From Lepus europaeus (Eukaryota; Chordata; Mammalia; Lagomorpha; Leporidae), in assembly GCF_033115175.1 (NCBI RefSeq), contig NW_026909196.1, forward strand, positions 8,246,001 through 8,310,000: a stretch of 64,000 bases of DNA. The letters run 5' to 3'. The notes under the pieces are model-generated. The model saw only the letters and a list, made by a program, of their open reading frames with translations. It did no database searches and was not told where the DNA came from. This document shows positions 1 through 8,244 of the stretch, piece after piece. Position 1 is the stretch's first letter; every line of letters starts with the position of its first letter. The position numbers and the translations under genes are program-made.

Positions 1-690
1 CTCCAAAACCATTTTCACTGTGATTTTCTCGGTCCATTACTTATGAATTCCATACCACTTTGTCCGGATATGGATGGATGAAACCAGAAATATCCGGTTG
101 TGTTTTGGCTAACTCAATCCCCGATGTTGCTACAGCCTCTGTGTTTGTGTTTTCTGGATATTTTCCATGGACTTTATTGTTTTGAATGTTTTTTTCATAG
201 AACATTTAATTTTGTACCGTAGAAACACAAATAGGTTCAACGTGGGGACACCAGCTCTACACATTCCTGTATTCCAGGGAGAAATCTAGAGGAACTGCAG
301 CAAACAAACATGATATTTCTGTTTGTATAGATGACATTTTATGCACTTGCCTAAAGAAAAGATTTTGCTTTTCTCCAAAACAATTTTTACTGCGATTTTC
401 TCGGTCCATTGCATACGAATTCCACACCACTTTGTCCGGATATGACTGGATGAAACCAGAAATATCCGGTTGTGTTTTGGCTAACTCAATCCCAGATATT
501 GCTACAGCCTCTGTGTATGTGTTTTCCGGATATTATCAATGGACTTTATGGTTTTGAATGTTTTTTTTATCAGGGAACAGTTAATTTTGTACCGTAGATA
601 CAATAATTGGTTCCATACGGAGACACCAGCTCTACACATTCATATTTTCTAGCGAGAAAGCTAGAGGAACTGCCGCAAACAAACACGATA
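1..690. repeat. 372-bp tandem repeat (two units; second split by ERV A)
   Basis: The sequence starting at position 1 recurs at position 373 with a period of 372 bases; the two units are close copies. The second unit is interrupted at 693 by ERV A and its last ~60 bases resume at 5909-5971. Because the window starts inside the array, more units may lie to the left. Each unit contains several TATCCGG-type words. No coding potential is visible. I do not recognise it as a named satellite. Confidence 0.8.
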
Positions 691-693
691 TTG

Positions 694-1125
694 TGTCGGA
701 GGCCACCCGACAAACCACATGGAGACACGCATCACTCAGTCAATTCATCACCACGTTTATGGCCTCATCGCGTTCCAAGCCATAGTAGGGGGCCCGGCGA
801 TGAGGGACTGGAGGCAGTCTCCCTAAGGAAACCCTTCAGTCTCCAGTAGCAAGCACCAAGAAACACAAGGATATATACCCCAGGCCCCATACAGATAACA
901 TTCATTGTGTGCAATCATGCATAGCACAGGAACAGAGCAAGTTTACAAAGTAGCAATGATCAGGGTACAAGCTCTGCAGATAGTGCAAAGAACATCATAA
1001 ACCTTCATCAGAAGTCACATCCTGCCTGCAGGAATATGGGACGAAAAGTCTTGGAAACAGGATTAGATAAGGGACAGCCTCAGCCTGCTGCATCTCATGT
1101 CGGGCCAGGGCCACTGGCCCCGACA
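694..1125 (-). repeat. ERV A 3' LTR
   Basis: This is the 3' LTR in the minus-strand sense, 432 bp. A TATA-like run (TATATA) lies near 870-878. The poly-A signal present in the other LTR as AATAAA is CATAAA here (minus strand of 756-761), so this copy has lost the canonical signal. The U3 end on the minus strand starts with a near-perfect inverted repeat (TGTCGGGGCCAG and CTGGCCCGACA) that could form a terminal hairpin. Confidence 0.93.
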
Positions 1126-1138
1126 TCTCCCCCTTCTT
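1126..1138 (-). promoter_or_regulatory. Polypurine tract of ERV A (active position)
   Basis: The minus strand reads AAGAAGGGGGAGA immediately before the TG of the 3' LTR. That is the position and composition of the plus-strand primer of reverse transcription. Confidence 0.85.
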
Positions 1139-1260
1139 GTTTGTACAAGAGTGGCCTGGTGTTTATGGTAACCGGTGTCTACACTGTCCAGAGGGCCGCG
1201 GGGGAGGATCCATCCCCCACAAGTCCCTCGCGTTAAATGCTGAATGGCGTGGACTCATGC

Positions 1261-1373
1261 CTGTCTTAGGTGCCCCGCAGCGCTTACTCTGCTTACCCGT
1301 CATCAAGGATATAGGAAGCATGTCCTGCCCTCTGTCTTAGGTTGCTAGAGAAGCCTGCGAGTGCTTACCCGTC
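1261..1373 (-). promoter_or_regulatory. CTE-like RNA export hairpin, copy 3
   Basis: The minus strand has GACGGGTAAG (1364-1373), ACCTAAGACAG (1332-1342), GACGGGTAAG (1292-1301) and ACCTAAGACAG (1261-1271). These are the two strands of each TAP/NXF1-binding internal loop of the type D retrovirus constitutive transport element, in the same order. The arms between them (1343-1363 and 1272-1291) can pair over 15 base pairs (one G-U) with two single-base bulges, giving the rod with two rotated loops known from CTEs. The role in export of unspliced RNA is inferred from that likeness. Confidence 0.85.
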
Positions 1374-1629
1374 GTTGACTACCGGTCCACCCTAAGAACA
1401 GTGTAGGAGCAAGCGGTCAATGAGGCAGTTAGGAAGAGAGAGACCGAGGCTTCCACGGCATATCACATACTGCAGCCCCCTGTTTTAGAGTGTCCTAGAG
1501 GGTATGTACTGTCCTTTTGATAGCCTCTCTGTTTGCACACATTGGAACGGTGGGAACGTTTGGTTGTATTACTTCACATCAGTCTACAGGCAGGCAGAAG
1601 ACAGAGGTTGTGGGGGCTGGCTCCCCACA
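1374..1629. other. Unassigned ERV A interior, with LTR-like start at 1629
   Basis: No reading frame was recognised. On the minus strand a TGTGGGGAGCC-type start sits at about 1629, just after the polypurine-like run at 1631-1645. This looks like the first bases of another LTR U3 region, cut short before CTE copy 3. Confidence 0.4.
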
Positions 1630-1630
1630 G

Positions 1631-1645
1631 CTCCCCCTTTTTTTA
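1631..1645 (-). promoter_or_regulatory. Second polypurine-tract-like run inside ERV A
   Basis: The minus strand reads TAAAAAAAGGGGGAG, followed after one base by TGTGGGG. It lies 16 bases downstream (minus sense) of CTE copy 2, so the order CTE, purine tract, TGT repeats that of the real 3' end. It is probably a relic of an older proviral 3' end. Confidence 0.6.
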
Positions 1646-1660
1646 CTTTAGGACCAGCGC

Positions 1661-1785
1661 CTGTCTTAGGCGCCCCTGAGCGGAGTGGCAGCTTACCCGT
1701 CTTTGCCAGAGGGTCAACTTGCATGAGCAGTTTCAGCCCTCCGCTGTCTTAGGTTGCATGCCATCCCTCAAGGCACTTACCCGTC
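1661..1785 (-). promoter_or_regulatory. CTE-like RNA export hairpin, copy 2
   Basis: The loop words occur on the minus strand at 1776-1785 (GACGGGTAAG), 1744-1754 (ACCTAAGACAG), 1692-1701 (GACGGGTAAG) and 1661-1671 (GCCTAAGACAG, one change). The spacer arms 1755-1775 and 1672-1691 can pair over 16 base pairs with three single-base bulges. Their sequences differ from those of copies 1 and 3, yet pairing is kept, which argues for selection on structure in the parent viruses. Confidence 0.85.
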
Positions 1786-1790
1786 TCTGG

Positions 1791-2194
1791 CTACTGGTCC
1801 AAGAAACTAAGAAACACCTGCTGTATTGCAGAGGAGGGGGGTTTTGTAGCGATGACTTCGAATGGGGACCAAATATCTGTGTCCAGTTGTGTTAAGAACC
1901 CAATCTCTTGCCGTAGTTCACGCAGCAAACGAGTGAAATTACTATCCCAGGTATGGTTTAAGGTGGCACCTAAAGAGCGAGACAAATTAGCAAGACGAGT
2001 ATAGTTATGCCAGGTAAACGGAGTAGCGCAAAGCACGACAGATTGAACCAAGCAGGGGGTTCCCCACATCCCCGTCTAAGATTCAGTTCTTCCTGGAGAA
2101 CGTTGACCCGTTGGTTTAGTAATAAGATTCCTGAATGGATATGCTGATCCACTGCCACTCGGAGCGTTCTTGTTTGATCATTCTTCTGGAGCAT
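1791..2194 (-). pseudogene. Env transmembrane-subunit fragment, class II type
   Basis: Two overlapping minus-strand frames (2194-1970 and 2069-1791) together give a heptad-rich stretch, then cysteines, then a segment with LCATPFTW and several N-glycosylation sites. This is the layout of the ectodomain of a betaretroviral transmembrane protein. A frameshift separates the halves near 2050. It is a different envelope lineage from the CX6CC fragment at 2522-3197. CTE copy 2 follows it directly. The family call is by eye and moderate; not functional. Confidence 0.5.
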
Positions 2195-2282
2195 GGGAAT
2201 AGGTGACCTTTTTTCCTTTCAGGAATTTCACAAGCCAAGACTGACCTTGACTTGTCTATGACTTGTTTATGGGCTGCCTACA

Positions 2283-2296
2283 TCTCCCCCTTTTTT
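2283..2296 (-). promoter_or_regulatory. Third polypurine-tract-like run inside ERV A
   Basis: The minus strand reads AAAAAAGGGGGAGA directly followed by TGTAGG at 2282-2277. The same GGGGGAGA then TG arrangement marks the true 3' LTR at 1126/1125. It lies 20 bases downstream (minus sense) of CTE copy 1. Confidence 0.6.
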
Positions 2297-2315
2297 ATTT
2301 AACTGAGAATGGCCT

Positions 2316-2428
2316 CTGTCTTAGGTTGCCCTCAGTCATCTCTGTCCTTACCCGTCATTGGTAACTCTGGCAGCTTGGCCTAGAGCCCTGTCTTAGGTTG
2401 GTACAGGATGCTGAGCATCTTACCCGTC
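2316..2428 (-). promoter_or_regulatory. CTE-like RNA export hairpin, copy 1
   Basis: Loop words on the minus strand are GACGGGTAAG at 2419-2428 and 2347-2356, and ACCTAAGACAG at 2388-2398 and 2316-2326. Arms 2399-2418 and 2327-2346 can pair over 13 base pairs with two bulged A residues. The flanks add an outer GAATGG/CCATTC stem. The apical part can close through a short CTCT/AGAG stem. All four loop strands match the type D retrovirus CTE consensus as I know it. Confidence 0.87.
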
Positions 2429-2521
2429 TCTGAGTACCATTCCAGCCCAACATTAGGTGAGAGATGAAACATACAGCCAAATATTAATTATTTGTGATTA
2501 CAAATAATGATGAATGTCAGT

Positions 2522-3197
2522 TCATACAGACTGTAGCCAAGTCAGCATAAAATGCAGAACACACAGAAAACATCCCATACCAAGTAGGAAAAGCAGTAGT
2601 GGTCCAGTCAACATTAATAACCAATGAATCCATTGAAACCCTCCAAATGTTAGGGGGTTAGTAATAAACATGTTTTGTATTTTACTCTTAAGTTTATCAA
2701 TAACAGACTCTATATATGGCACATTGTTAGTAATGTTAAAACAACATTTTCCTGTTACAGATTTACAACTTATATGATCTTTTAACATCAAGTAATTGTT
2801 AGCTGCATGGTTTAAAAGTACTCCTGAGTGAACTTGATCCAATGTTTCGGCTATATTGGACAGTCCAGTAGCAGTAAGATTAATTGTTTTGGTCACTGAA
2901 TATGCAAGCCTTCGCAGTCCACGGTTATTTCCAAAGGCCAGTCCAGGAACACTTACTACTGGTACAGCCATGGCCAGGGCAATGTCCTCTCCTATTAGGA
3001 TGACATTGCCATTACAGTCTTTAGGTGAAGCATGTTGCCGATGCGCTCTATCCGCCACTGTAAATACAGATGTCAGCATCGGGGCCACACAGTCCAGGGA
3101 GCAATTGCAGAAGTTATCAGAGGCTAACGATGTGAAGGCATATTTGCTACATAAAAAAACCCACCCCTTAGGAGTCCATGTCCCATACCAGTATTAG
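2522..3197 (-). pseudogene. Env SU-end/TM fragment with CX6CC motif
   Basis: One open minus-strand frame runs from about 3197 to a stop at 2522 (225 codons). It shows a cysteine-rich end of a surface subunit, a hydrophobic stretch like a fusion peptide (ALAMAVPVVSVPGLAFG), a helical region, the CX6CC motif CKSVTGKCC (minus strand of 2741-2767), and a C-terminal membrane span (LLMLTGPLLLFLLGMG). CX6CC is typical of gammaretroviral and type D envelopes. The upstream surface subunit is missing and no start is in context, so it is a remnant. CTE copy 1 follows about 90 bases downstream. Confidence 0.65.
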
Positions 3198-3719
3198 ATT
3201 AGGTGTATATCATTGATTGGCGATAGGATCCCTTTATTGTACCGATTGTAAAACCTTAATAACTTGTGCAGGCTGTGCACTCCGTAACTTGTCATTTTAA
3301 TTTTTACTCAATCCTGAGCAGAGAGCCCATTCCTTTGCCAAAGAGGCGAACTGAGGGTCTTTCCAGCCAGGAACATCACAGGTTACACATGTAACTTTAG
3401 TTTTTCTTTTAAAGAAAGGCATTGCTTTGTATACTTGTAGATTCTGTTGACTATACCAATTTGTGACAGCAAATTGTTTTTTAGCTGTCTGCTGTGCACA
3501 GACTTAGTTACTTTTAGTTTAATCTGCAAGAAATACGCTGCAAGCCTTATAGTGCACACTAAAGTTATTTAGAGGAAAGATGGTAAAGGAGTATAGATTA
3601 ACAGAATGTTGCAATAAACATGGCTCCATTGCTTTAATAATACTATAGCAAGACAGTCCACTGATTCCTGTTGGGAGGGCCTGAGGCTGGCCCCGCTTCC
3701 AGTTTTCTAAACTCTGTTT
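3198..3719. other. Unassigned ERV A interior
   Basis: This is AT-rich retroviral interior with no frame longer than about 60 codons that I can place. Short minus-strand stretches look coding but could not be matched to a family. Confidence 0.3.
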
Positions 3720-4092
3720 TTTAATGAATTACCTTTTTTATCAGTTTTGGAGTGACATTTATTGGCCCAATGCCTTCCCCTTTAGCACTGGGGGAATATA
3801 CCAGGAGGAGCCTTATTTTGATTTTTGACTTTTGGACAATTTTTGTACATGTCCCTGCTGTCCACATTTATAGTACCCTCATTTATTAGGTAGTCCTCCT
3901 TGATGATTTTTGTAATGACATACCATGTAGAGCGGCAGGTTCTGAATGTCCTGTTTTTAAGTGAATCCATTTTGCTAATCCCTCATCAAAGGAACTGTCA
4001 CAGAACACCTCAGTCATAGTAGCCAATTGATTCATGTTTACATTGTACTCACGTTTAGCAGAATTTATAGTGCCGTGGGCATCACTAAGCAA
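3720..4092 (-). pseudogene. Gag fragment (capsid end and nucleocapsid)
   Basis: The minus strand between about 4092 and 3720 contains, over shifted frames, a capsid-like end followed by nucleocapsid sequence. The second zinc-knuckle shape is visible near 3750-3790, with C, then RGRHWANKC, then a CHSKTDKKGN-like tail typical of class II Gag; one codon after the first C is a stop. It is broken by stops and frame changes. It lies downstream (minus sense) of the glycoprotein-like segment, the reverse of normal retroviral order, which supports a rearranged interior. Confidence 0.5.
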
Positions 4093-4132
4093 TCTTCACA
4101 AAGCACCGGAAAAGAATCCATACTGAGAATCA

Positions 4133-4560
4133 GACATTATTAGTAATCATTACAGGCATGTTTAACATGTAGCTTGACTGTGTGTTCCCCTGGGATGAAG
4201 CAGCAGCAGCAGAGGCTTGCTCCGGCTCCCTCTCAAAGCCCCAAGGACAAGGGTGGCTCATTGCCAAGATTTTAGGCAAGCAGTGCATCCCGTCCCGGAT
4301 CTTGGCCAGAGAGCCAAGACATGAAGCATGCCCACCTGTTTATCAGAAACATTCCTTTATCCTCCTCCCCAGGAACTGGCCAGGCTCCCAAGGAGCAGGA
4401 GAAGGTCATTTGGCAACAAAGTTACTTGTCCACCAGAGCTGAACCTAGATACAAGCCTCTTTATTTTAAAAATTTGTCCTTACATTTGGCCCTAGGGCTG
4501 CATTGAGAGGTAGACATAATTAACACATTATAAGAATACAATACAAATTTTTCATACAAG
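4133..4560. other. Unassigned ERV A interior, possibly an LTR piece
   Basis: GC-richer than its neighbours. The minus strand has AATAAAG at about 4460 followed by a C/T-rich stretch, which resembles the R/U5 part of an LTR, but no matching second copy is in the window. No coding frame recognised. Confidence 0.25.
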
Positions 4561-4574
4561 TATATATCCAGCAA

Positions 4575-4932
4575 TCAAACACAATAATACTCAATGTGTT
4601 TTAAGGGTAAATTGAAACATAACTGAGGGAGAATAGCTTCTTGGGCACCCATGTCAAGGACATAAAAAACAGTACCATTCCAATACAACAACTCAAGCTG
4701 CTGCAGACAGCCTGAGAACTGGCTAGACAATCCCATGGCATGGAGATCTGAGGCATTGATACTTGTTAAACAGACATGTTGAGGCGCACACAATCCAATT
4801 AACAAATGCGCTAACATTTTGCATTACTCTGAAATTAGTGATTTGGGTTTCATTAAATATTTGTAACATCTCTTTTTGATAAGACAACAAATTTTTTAGC
4901 GGATGGAACATGGTGGGTAACCATTTAGCCAT
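4575..4932 (-). pseudogene. Glycoprotein-like ERV fragment
   Basis: Two overlapping minus-strand frames (4932-4723 and 4817-4575) read as a cysteine- and asparagine-rich protein with N-glycosylation sites (NVS, NAS, NGT), typical of a viral surface glycoprotein. A frameshift joins them near 4790. A further short piece at about 5160-5010 may be its upstream part. I cannot name the family. It sits in the position where gag should be. Confidence 0.3.
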
Positions 4933-5435
4933 AATGATAGTAGCCTCTTACTATCTGTAATTGTTACATTTTTGTAGGTTTGTGCAATCTTAACTACTTG
5001 TGGCATATTTTGATTTACATTTTTTTTAAAGCCAACCACGCATAATCTGCCCAAGCATTCCTATCAATAATAAGGGTAGAGTTAGTACATAATACAAAAA
5101 TAGAATGGGTAGTCCGGACACTTTGACACTGCTTGCTTTGTTTCTTTAAATGCGCATTTTCCATAGTTATGGCTTAGAGGGGCTCCTGAGAAATTTTTTG
5201 TCTTTTAAGTCCTACACGTGCCAATTGCTCCCTCCTTTCTCCTGCAACCGGCGTCCCGGGAGCTTTTAACAAGGCCTTTATATCCTTGTCACATTTAGAT
5301 GTGACTGTATATTCCCCATGGGCAATAGGAGAGGCTCCCCGGGCAAGCCCTAGTCTGCCACGCCCTACTCGTGCTTATGTGCCTCCCTTTTAATCCCTAC
5401 GGCCTGCTACCGCCGCAGCCTTCCCTCTTACAGAG

Positions 5436-5446
5436 GCTTACCTGTG
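5436..5446 (-). promoter_or_regulatory. Likely major splice donor of ERV A
   Basis: The minus strand reads CACAG then GTAAGC, a good donor, about 30 bases after the 5' LTR. Retroviral leaders carry the donor for subgenomic RNA here. Confidence 0.6.
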
Positions 5447-5456
5447 GATGAGATGA

Positions 5457-5474
5457 ATCCGAGTCACGGCACCA
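5457..5474 (-). promoter_or_regulatory. Primer-binding site, tRNA-His type
   Basis: Two bases after the 5' LTR the minus strand reads TGGTGCCGTGACTCGGAT. This is complementary to the 3' end of tRNA-His over all 18 bases as I know that tRNA. Type D viruses and lentiviruses use tRNA-Lys, so this separates ERV A from them. Confidence 0.85.
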
Positions 5475-5476
5475 GC

Positions 5477-5908
5477 TGTCGGAGGCCACCCGACAAACCA
5501 CATGGAGACACGCAGCACTCAGTCAATTCATCACCACGTTTATTGCCTCATCGCGTTCCAAGCCAAAGTAGGGGGCCCGGCGATGAGGGACTGGAGGCAG
5601 TCTCCCTAAGGAAACCCTTCAGTCTCCAGTAGCAAGCACCAAGAAACACAAGGATATATACCCCAGGCCCCATACAAATAACATTCATTGTGTGCAATCA
5701 TGCATAGCACAGGAACAGAGCAAGTTTACAAAGTAGCAATGATCAGGGTACAAGCTCTGCAGATAGTGCAAAGAACATCATAAACCTTCATCAGAAGTCA
5801 CATCCTGCCTGCAGGAATATGGGACGAAAAGTCTTGGAAACAGGATTAGATAAGGGACAGCCTCAGCCTGCTGCATCTCATGTTGGGCCAGGGCCACTGG
5901 CCCCGACA
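5477..5908 (-). repeat. ERV A 5' LTR
   Basis: 432 bp, paired with 694-1125. It keeps the canonical AATAAA (minus strand of 5539-5544) and the TATATA box near 5653-5661. Differences from the other LTR were counted at five single bases. Confidence 0.93.
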
Positions 5909-5971
5909 ATATTGCTGTTTGTATAGATGACATTTTATGCACTTGCCTAATGAAAAGACATTGCTTTTCTC
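5909..5971. repeat. Remainder of second 372-bp repeat unit
   Basis: The sequence following ERV A matches the last ~60 bases of the first unit (about 310-372), confirming that the provirus landed inside the tandem repeat. Confidence 0.8.
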
Positions 5972-6256
5972 TTCCAGGATCCAGAGCAGGAGGAGCAGGT
6001 CCTGATTTGCTCCAAGCAGAGGTAGTTCTTGATTCCCTGTGTATAGGAGTCAAACCTTGTTAAGTTGTCACATCCAGAAGCCATCACAGAGGGACTGTGG
6101 GTGCTGCGGAGTAACCTGCAGAGGCATGTAACCAAAGGTTCAGAGGACTGGGTGGCCGTCAAGCTATATAGACACTTCACTTGAGGACTAATGAGGGCTT
6201 GATTTCCAGGGAAGACAAAACAGCTGATAAAATCTTAAACAGCATCCAGTTTCTTT
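5972..6256. other. Short non-repeat stretch between the two proviruses
   Basis: 285 bases of ordinary-looking sequence; I see no gene, repeat or RNA here. Confidence 0.5.
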
Positions 6257-6868
6257 TGAAAGAATTAGGCTGGTTAGGTTTAAGATGGAGTTGCTTGAGC
6301 TAACTGCATATTGTTCTGCTTCTGTGCAAATTGGCTGGGCTTGCAATAATTTTTGCAAGAAATAAAAATGCTTTCATAAGATAGCTGAACTTTAGCTGAA
6401 CTTGCAGTATGTAATCGTTTTTGTAACCGTTTTAGGAACTATAAAGGCAGAAGTTAACAAAAAATTGTACCCAACCTATGTCCTGTTTTAACACCACAAG
6501 TTATTACACACTACATTGACCCCTGCCCTTGCTTGCTCAAGCTAGAAATGAAAACCACAAGGCACGTACAGCATGTAACTTCTTCCCTTTTACCCTGGAA
6601 ACCCCCTTCTTACCCTGTAATCCTTTAGGTTACCAAATGAAATTGTAACACTGTGGAAATATGCTAGTGTTGTGGTTTTAAGCCTTAAATACTCTGTGAA
6701 ATTGATGATCGGGGCCGCTCTCTCTGCACTGCACTAGAGGGTGCTGTTGTGTTGTTGAGACGGCCCATTTGCAAATGCAATAAACTTCCTCTTGCTCTTG
6801 CAGCGATTGGAGTGGAGTCTGTGTTTCTGGGGTCCGGATTGTGGGACACCTGCTTAAGGGGTCTTACA
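6257..6868 (+). repeat. ERV B 5' LTR
   Basis: 612 bp, starting TGAAAG and ending TTACA. A TATA-like TTAAATA lies near 6685 and AATAAA at 6779-6784. The paired copy is 11823-12434. Confidence 0.93.
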
Positions 6869-6873
6869 TTTCT

Positions 6874-6891
6874 TGGGGGCTTGTCCGGGAT
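6874..6891 (+). promoter_or_regulatory. Primer-binding site, near tRNA-Pro
   Basis: TGGGGGCTTGTCCGGGAT follows the LTR by five bases. It differs at one base (T for C at position 9) from the tRNA-Pro site used by murine leukemia-type viruses. Confidence 0.85.
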
Positions 6892-6926
6892 TCAGACCCC
6901 CCCAGATTCACCCTCCATCTCCCAAT

Positions 6927-6937
6927 CGGAGGTAAGT
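6927..6937 (+). promoter_or_regulatory. Likely splice donor of ERV B leader
   Basis: CGGAG then GTAAGT gives a consensus donor at 6931/6932, 63 bases after the LTR. It would serve the env message. Confidence 0.65.
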
Positions 6938-7239
6938 CTCTTCTGTTTCGTGTATTTTTGTGTGTTTCACTGTCCATTTCCCCGGGGCGCCTGGCGTACC
7001 GGTGTTTATGTTTACAGGTGATAAGAGCCAGTAGTAGGTAAGGACAGACGTGTCCGGACCCCTGGCTCAAGCCCTGGAGGACGCTCCAGCGGTGTTCTGG
7101 GAGAGGGCTGGTTAGGCAGCCGCTCCCATCGGAAGTTTTGGTTTCAGTTTTGTTTCGTTCCATTGTCACGCGCAGTATGATTGTGTGTTTTGTAATTACA
7201 TTCTGTGTTATGATTATGATTTACTTTTTCTTTCCCAAT

Positions 7240-8244
7240 ATGAGACAGGGATTAACCACACCTTTAAGCCTTATTTTAGATCATTGGAAAGAGGTCCAAG
7301 AACGGGCCCAAATCTTGTCCGTGAAGGTGCGAAACCAGGTGCAAAATCCCCCAAATTGGGTAAAACCTTTTCTTTTCTCCAACAGGGTGGTGGCGGAGCT
7401 CAATCCTGCTGCTCCCGTCACCGCCCTAAAAATGAAGCCCAGCCCTGAGTTGCCAACGGCCACCCCGGCGGCGGAGTCGGGCCCCAAACCCACTCCGCCC
7501 CTATCTGTGACACCTCTAGACCCACTTTTGCAGGCCCTCCTGACTACGGAAGAAAGACAACGAGTTCTCACGGAAGCTCGGAAGAGCGTTCCGGGGGACA
7601 ATGGTCAACCCACCCAACTGCCAAACGAAATTGATGCAGCTTTCCCGTTAACCAGACCAGATTGGGATTTTAATACGGCAGCCGGTAGGGAACGACTCCG
7701 TCTCCATTGCCAGATTCTCCTGACAGGTCTCAAAAGGGCAGGGAGACGCCCTACTGATTTGGCTAGGGTAATCCAGGGTAAGGAAGAGACCCCAGCGGGG
7801 TTTCTGGAAAGGTTAGCTAAAATCCTGGTCACCGCAGTGAGCAAATTAAACAGACAAGATAGGTCATGTTACGGTAGAGGTCAGACAGGGAAATACCCGG
7901 GAGATAATAATAGACCACGGAAAAGACCACGGATAGAACGAGACCAGTGTGTGTACTGCAAGGAGAGAGGACACTGGGCCAGAGACTGTCCAAATAAAAA
8001 TGTCACCAGAGAAAAGAAGGAGGACGGTGTGGGGGCCAGTGAGGCCCTACTGAAACAGCTGAAACAGGAGCTGTCCCTGCTGCCCCTAACGGAGCCTACC
8101 ATCACCGCCAACTTTAGCCTCTTTGCTCCCTTTGGCAGTGGCTGCCCGATCAGCGGGCAGAGCCAGCTGAGGGGGGCCTTTGGAAGTGGGGCGCTGCCTG
8201 CCCACTGGCCCCGACTACTACTCCCAGCTGCTTACCAAGAATAA
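7240..8244 (+). pseudogene. gag: Gag remnant (matrix, shortened capsid, nucleocapsid)
   Basis: An open frame from 7138 to 8244 contains Gag from the ATG at 7240. The matrix start reads [16 protein letters not shown], where the usual glycine at position 2 (the myristoylation site) is arginine. A proline-rich middle follows, then a capsid segment, then a basic region and one zinc knuckle, [14 protein letters not shown] (7948-7989, CX2CX4HX4C). The product is about 335 residues, well short of the usual 500 or more, so much of capsid is deleted. The frame then runs out of register into pol-derived sequence after about 8110. The 34 codons before 7240 are leader read-through. It is unlikely to form particles. 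Confidence 0.8.

Larger units (their letters stand above)
694..5908 (-). mobile_element. ERV A: defective mosaic class II (betaretrovirus-like) provirus
   Basis: Two 432-bp direct repeats (694-1125 and 5477-5908) begin TG and end CA and flank a 4.35-kb interior. A 6-bp target duplication, atattg, lies at 688-693 and 5909-5914, as expected of class II elements. On the minus strand the order is 5' LTR (5477-5908), primer-binding site matching tRNA-His, splice donor, scrambled gag and env fragments, three CTE-like hairpin pairs, polypurine tract, 3' LTR (694-1125). No pol was recognised and no reading frame is intact. The LTRs differ at 5 of 432 positions by eye, so the insertion is young while the interior is heavily damaged. 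The rabbit class II element RERV-H is a possible relative; this is from memory and unchecked. Confidence 0.93.

Noticed and set aside
1-690. Regular repeats considered as a CRISPR array or CENP-B-type centromere satellite
   Set aside because: The unit is 372 bases with no short spacers, the genome is mammalian, and I see no CENP-B box.
5457-5474. A tRNA gene match (tRNA-His)
   Set aside because: Only the 18 bases complementary to the tRNA 3' end are present, at the primer-site position; no tRNA body.
694-5908. ERV A as the rabbit endogenous lentivirus RELIK
   Set aside because: The primer site matches tRNA-His rather than tRNA-Lys, the target duplication is 6 bp, and the CTE-like elements and class II Gag fragment do not fit a lentivirus.
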